NCBI RefSeq assembly: GCF_016834655.1
Contig: NZ_JAENHP010000001.1
Span: 248,001-312,000 of the forward strand
Direction: 5' to 3'
DNA from: Paractinoplanes ovalisporus
GTDB lineage: Bacteria; Actinomycetota; Actinomycetes; Mycobacteriales; Micromonosporaceae
Length of the DNA: 64,000 nt
The notes below the pieces were generated by a model, which was given only the letters and a program-made list of their open reading frames with translations, searched no databases and had not been told where the DNA came from. A program made the position numbers and the translations under genes. Positions 61,288-64,000 of this stretch are shown in pieces (position 1 is the first letter of the stretch; every line of letters starts with the position of its first letter).

Positions 61288-62246
61288 CGGACCGGCGCTC
61301 CGGCGACTGCCTCCTCGGCCACCGGAACTCCGGCCGGTGGGGGTGGAGTGACGGCCGGGGCGTTGCGGTCGCGGACGGCGACCCAGATCAGCGCGACCAG
61401 CCGGACGATGCAGACGATGACCAGCGCGAAGAACAGCCCGAAGGTGATGTGGTTGACGACCAGCAGGCCGTAGACCAGGGCGGTGGCGGCGCCGAAGTAC
61501 ACCTGCCGGCGCGGGGCGGCCGGGCTCGTCCCGGGGTCGGTGATCATGTAGTTGGTGAACAGGATGAAGGCGACGCCGGTCATCGGCAGCAGGGCCGAGA
61601 CGAACGACTGGTCGGGCAGCACCACCGCCCGGATCAGCGCCTGCAGCACGAAGCCGCCGACCCAGCCCAGGATGAGCGGGATCCGGCCGGTCAGCTTGGC
61701 GTTGAGCATCGCGCCGGAGGCGCCGACGGCCAGCGGGATGAGCCAGTCGAGCACGCCCGAGACGTTCTCGGTGAACTCGTAGGGCGGCGCGATGCCGACC
61801 CAGGCGAAGCAGATCAGGGTCACGCTGATCCCGAAGTTGCTGGGGTTGAGCACGTGCCGCATCCGGCCGCCGACCGGCACCTGGATCAGGTATTTGCTGG
61901 CCACGGCGACGGTCACGGCGAAGATGGTGGGCCACAGCGACTCGTTGCCATAGAGCAGCATCGAGCAGGCGAGCCCGGCGATGTGGGCCGGCAGCAGGAA
62001 GTTGACGAAGTCGGCGCGGGTGCCGAGGTAGCGCGGGCGGCGGCCGTGGGCCCGGGCGTCGGCCGTCTCGAGCAGCAGTTCGGCCGCGTACCCGGCCAGC
62101 ACGCCGGCGATCGGGGTGAGCCAGGCCTGCTCGAAGCCGAGGAACAGGTGGCCGAGCACGTTGAAGGCGGTGATGGACAGGGCGAACCGGCGCAGGGCCT
62201 TGATGCGCTTGTCGACCGCGGGTGGGGCAACGGAGGGCTGCGACAT
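61284..62246 (-). CDS. unbU: Enediyne cassette membrane protein UnbU (E5)
   Basis: 320 residues with about nine membrane helices in RnfD-like arrangement; it contains T-N-Y-M-I-T-D-P-G-T-S-P, close to the flavin-site region of RnfD/NqrB proteins, and ends in a cytosolic Pro-rich tail. UnbU/E5 is one of the five genes always found in enediyne clusters (E3-E4-E5-E-E10); the exact step is not established. It starts at 62246, 15 bp after the E4 gene, and is coupled to the PKS gene. Confidence 0.93.
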   Translation of the reverse strand: MSQPSVAPPAVDKRIKALRRFALSITAFNVLGHLFLGFEQAWLTPIAGVLAGYAAELLLETADARAHGRRPRYLGTRADFVNFLLPAHIAGLACSMLLYGNESLWPTIFAVTVAVASKYLIQVPVGGRMRHVLNPSNFGISVTLICFAWVGIAPPYEFTENVSGVLDWLIPLAVGASGAMLNAKLTGRIPLILGWVGGFVLQALIRAVVLPDQSFVSALLPMTGVAFILFTNYMITDPGTSPAAPRRQVYFGAATALVYGLLVVNHITFGLFFALVIVCIVRLVALIWVAVRDRNAPAVTPPPPAGVPVAEEAVAGAPVR

Positions 62247-62261
62247 GGGAGTGCTCCTCGT

Positions 62262-64000
62262 CTAGCGGGCCGTCGGGCCGGTCAGGGTCAGGTCGTGCCA
62301 TCCGGCGGGCAGCTCGGTGGTGATCTCGTGCGGGCCGGTGATGTCACGCCACCGCACCTTCACCGGGTACGGCCCGGGGCCCGCTCCGGCCAGTCCGAAC
62401 AGGAGCTCGGGCGCGTTGACGCCGGTGTGGCCGTTGGCCGGGTAGAGCTGCTGGGTCGCGGTGGTGCCGTCGGGACGGGTCACCGTGGCGACGGCTCCGA
62501 CGGCGGGTCGCGGCCCGGACCCCTTGACCGTGGCGGGCAGCAGAAGCCGCAGACCGAGGAATTCCCGTACGGGAGACTGGTTGTGGGCGAAGGTGGAACG
62601 GGCCCACTGGTTGGCGGTCGCCATGTCGGGCCGGCCGTCGTGGTCGACGTCGGCGATCGCGATGCCCCGGCTCACGCCCGGGTTGTCCAGGCCCAGGTCG
62701 GCCGCGATGTCGGTGAACCGCCCGCCGGCGCTCTCCCGCACGAAGAACGGGTTGCGCTGGTCCCCGGCGATGTCGGCGCCGGCCCGGAACACCGGCCACG
62801 CCCCCGGGTGGCGCAGGAACACGTCGTTGGTCATGGCCAGCTCCTGCAGCTCGGCCCACCGGTTGGTGGTGCCGGCGACGAAGCCCAGGGCCTGCACCAG
62901 CTCGTCGCGGCCGTCACCGTCGAAGTCGGCCGCCTTGATGTCCCAGCCCCAGCCGGTGCGGGCGAGGCCGAGCGCCTGGCTCTCGTCGCGGTAGGGTGCG
63001 GTCTTCCCGCCCAGCGGCACGGTATCGGTGCTGACGAAGGCGAAGTTGCTCTCCTCCAGGGCGTACTCGGTGGTGATGTTGCTGACCACCAGGTCGGCCC
63101 GGTCGTCGCGGTTGAGGTCGGTGAACGCCACCCCCATGCCCTTGAACGAGTCGTCGCCGAGCACCTTGGACTTCGGGGCCAGCGCGTCCCGGTCACCGCG
63201 GAGCTCGGCGAAGGCGATGCGGCCCGGCTTGGACCGGTTCTGCAGCAGGTAGTCGGGGCCGAAGTCGTTGGCCACGTAGAGCTCGGGCAGCCCGTCGCGG
63301 TCGAGGTCCTGGGCGCCGGTGGCCAGGGTCCAGGACAGGCTCTGGTCGTCGGTGAGGGCGTCCGACTGGTCCTCGTAGGCGGGCCGGACCAGGCCGTCGC
63401 GGGTCTCGAGGGTGCGCAGGCGCAGGATCCGGTTGCGGCCGCCGTTGTGCGCGTCGGACATCGAGTCCTGCATCTGCATGAGCGGGTCGTCGGCGGCATC
63501 GGCGTCGAGCACCCGGGCTCCGTCGGGGAAGTAGTTGCCCACGAAGATGTCGAGGTGCCCGTCACCGTCGAGGTCGGCGACGTTGACCGTGGCCGAGTTC
63601 CAGGTGTCGCCCGGGCGGTCGGTGAGCTCGGCCGCGGTGAAGGACGCGGCGCTCAGGCCGGCTCGGGCCCTGTGCAGATAGGCCAGCGGGGGCCGGCCCC
63701 AGAAGTAGACGAGCAGGTCGAGGCGGCCGTCCTCGTTGAGGTCGGCCGGCACGCAGCCCATCGGGGCGGTGGTGCGCGCGTCGTAGGTGAGCCCGGCCGG
63801 GGTCAGTGCGAAGCCGGCGAACCGGTCGGCGCGGTCGGGGGTGGGCGCGACCGTCACCGAGTCGTCGCGCGGGTCGACCAGGCAGCGCTCGTTGGGCCGT
63901 CCGTCGCCGTCGAGGTCGGCCAGCGCCACGGCGGCGCCGACGGCCGAGATCCAGGCCTCGATGTCGCGCAGTCCGGGCTGGACGGTCCGCAGCGTACGGG
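62262..64000 (-). CDS. unbV: Enediyne cassette FG-GAP/ASPIC protein UnbV (E4), 5' end outside window
   Basis: At least 579 codons; the frame is open to the right edge (R-T-L-R-T-V-Q-P-G-L-R-D-I-E-A-W-I-S-A-V-G) so the true start lies beyond 64000. Repeated Ca-binding FG-GAP units are plain: D-L-D-G-D-G-R-P-N-E, D-L-N-E-D-G-R-L-D-L-L, D-L-D-G-D-G-H-L-D-I-F-V-G, D-F-D-G-D-G-R-D-E-L, D-V-D-H-D-G-R-P-D-M. The end is an ASPIC/UnbV domain (N-G-H-T-G-V-N-A-P-E-L-L-F-G). It is the member preceding unbU in the conserved enediyne order. The annotated GTG at 63929 is not the start. Confidence 0.94.
   Translation of the reverse strand, partial: RTLRTVQPGLRDIEAWISAVGAAVALADLDGDGRPNERCLVDPRDDSVTVAPTPDRADRFAGFALTPAGLTYDARTTAPMGCVPADLNEDGRLDLLVYFWGRPPLAYLHRARAGLSAASFTAAELTDRPGDTWNSATVNVADLDGDGHLDIFVGNYFPDGARVLDADAADDPLMQMQDSMSDAHNGGRNRILRLRTLETRDGLVRPAYEDQSDALTDDQSLSWTLATGAQDLDRDGLPELYVANDFGPDYLLQNRSKPGRIAFAELRGDRDALAPKSKVLGDDSFKGMGVAFTDLNRDDRADLVVSNITTEYALEESNFAFVSTDTVPLGGKTAPYRDESQALGLARTGWGWDIKAADFDGDGRDELVQALGFVAGTTNRWAELQELAMTNDVFLRHPGAWPVFRAGADIAGDQRNPFFVRESAGGRFTDIAADLGLDNPGVSRGIAIADVDHDGRPDMATANQWARSTFAHNQSPVREFLGLRLLLPATVKGSGPRPAVGAVATVTRPDGTTATQQLYPANGHTGVNAPELLFGLAGAGPGPYPVKVRWRDITGPHEITTELPAGWHDLTLTGPTAR

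Noticed and set aside
55810..61473. Plus-strand frames of 400 to 813 codons opposite the PKS gene
   Set aside because: Arg/Gly/His-rich shadows of the PKS; the PKS is certain from its motifs.

Overview
The window is high-GC, gene-dense DNA with many GTG starts and stop/start overlaps of the ATGA or GTGA type. Together with the protein families present (EccB, class F sortase, MeaB/MutAB, TatABC, actinobacterial NACHT and NB-ARC/TPR ATPases, an enediyne PKS) it points to a filamentous actinobacterium. A Micromonosporaceae member such as Actinoplanes or Micromonospora is my inference; no rRNA or other marker gene is present to prove it. I see no tRNA, rRNA or CRISPR array.

Left part (1-12.8 kb), accessory: the end of an unidentified gene, an NmrA-like reductase, a membrane NACHT NTPase convergent with a NYN-LOTUS nuclease-like protein, an orphan EccB, a broken NB-ARC/TPR gene, a reductase/IMPase pair divergent from a LysR regulator, a HAAS-type membrane protein, then a decayed IS5-type element and a small ORF held between two 40-bp direct repeats. 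A PadR gene faces an MmpL exporter across a cluster of four GTAG-N5-CTAC operators.

Middle-left (12.8-30.6 kb): MmpL; a Ser/Thr kinase with an extracellular sensor; a secreted duplicated helical protein, class F sortase and VWA-like membrane protein in one operon; a compact operon of cytosolic subtilisin-like protease, MBL-fold hydrolase and two-TM protein that resembles the accessory genes of STAND-based defence systems; lipoprotein plus methyltransferase; APC permease plus acetamidase; a kelch-like lipoprotein; a flavin monooxygenase divergent from TetR; a HEAT-repeat protein.

Middle-right (30.6-49 kb): methylmalonyl-CoA mutase operon mutA-mutB-meaB; DUF418 protein; a two-component locus whose kinase has lost its ATPase domain; an operon of ECF sigma factor, zinc-finger anti-sigma/membrane protein, ABC ATPase and two membrane proteins; a CopC-CopD copper protein with a previously hidden 42-codon partner; a secreted sialidase-like protein; a complete tatB-tatA-tatC locus.

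Right part (49-64 kb): a Tat-signal protein directly after the tat locus, an M28 plus M6 secreted peptidase operon, an HxlR regulator, and on the minus strand the core of an enediyne antibiotic cluster: UnbV/E4 (cut by the window edge), UnbU/E5, the 1877-residue enediyne PKS (KS-AT-ACP-KR-DH-PPT), the E10 thioesterase and a coupled NADP-binding reductase. The rest of that cluster should lie to the right of the window. The mutAB-meaB operon could influence acyl-CoA supply in general, but nothing in the sequence ties it to the enediyne genes, whose PKS is expected to use malonyl-CoA.
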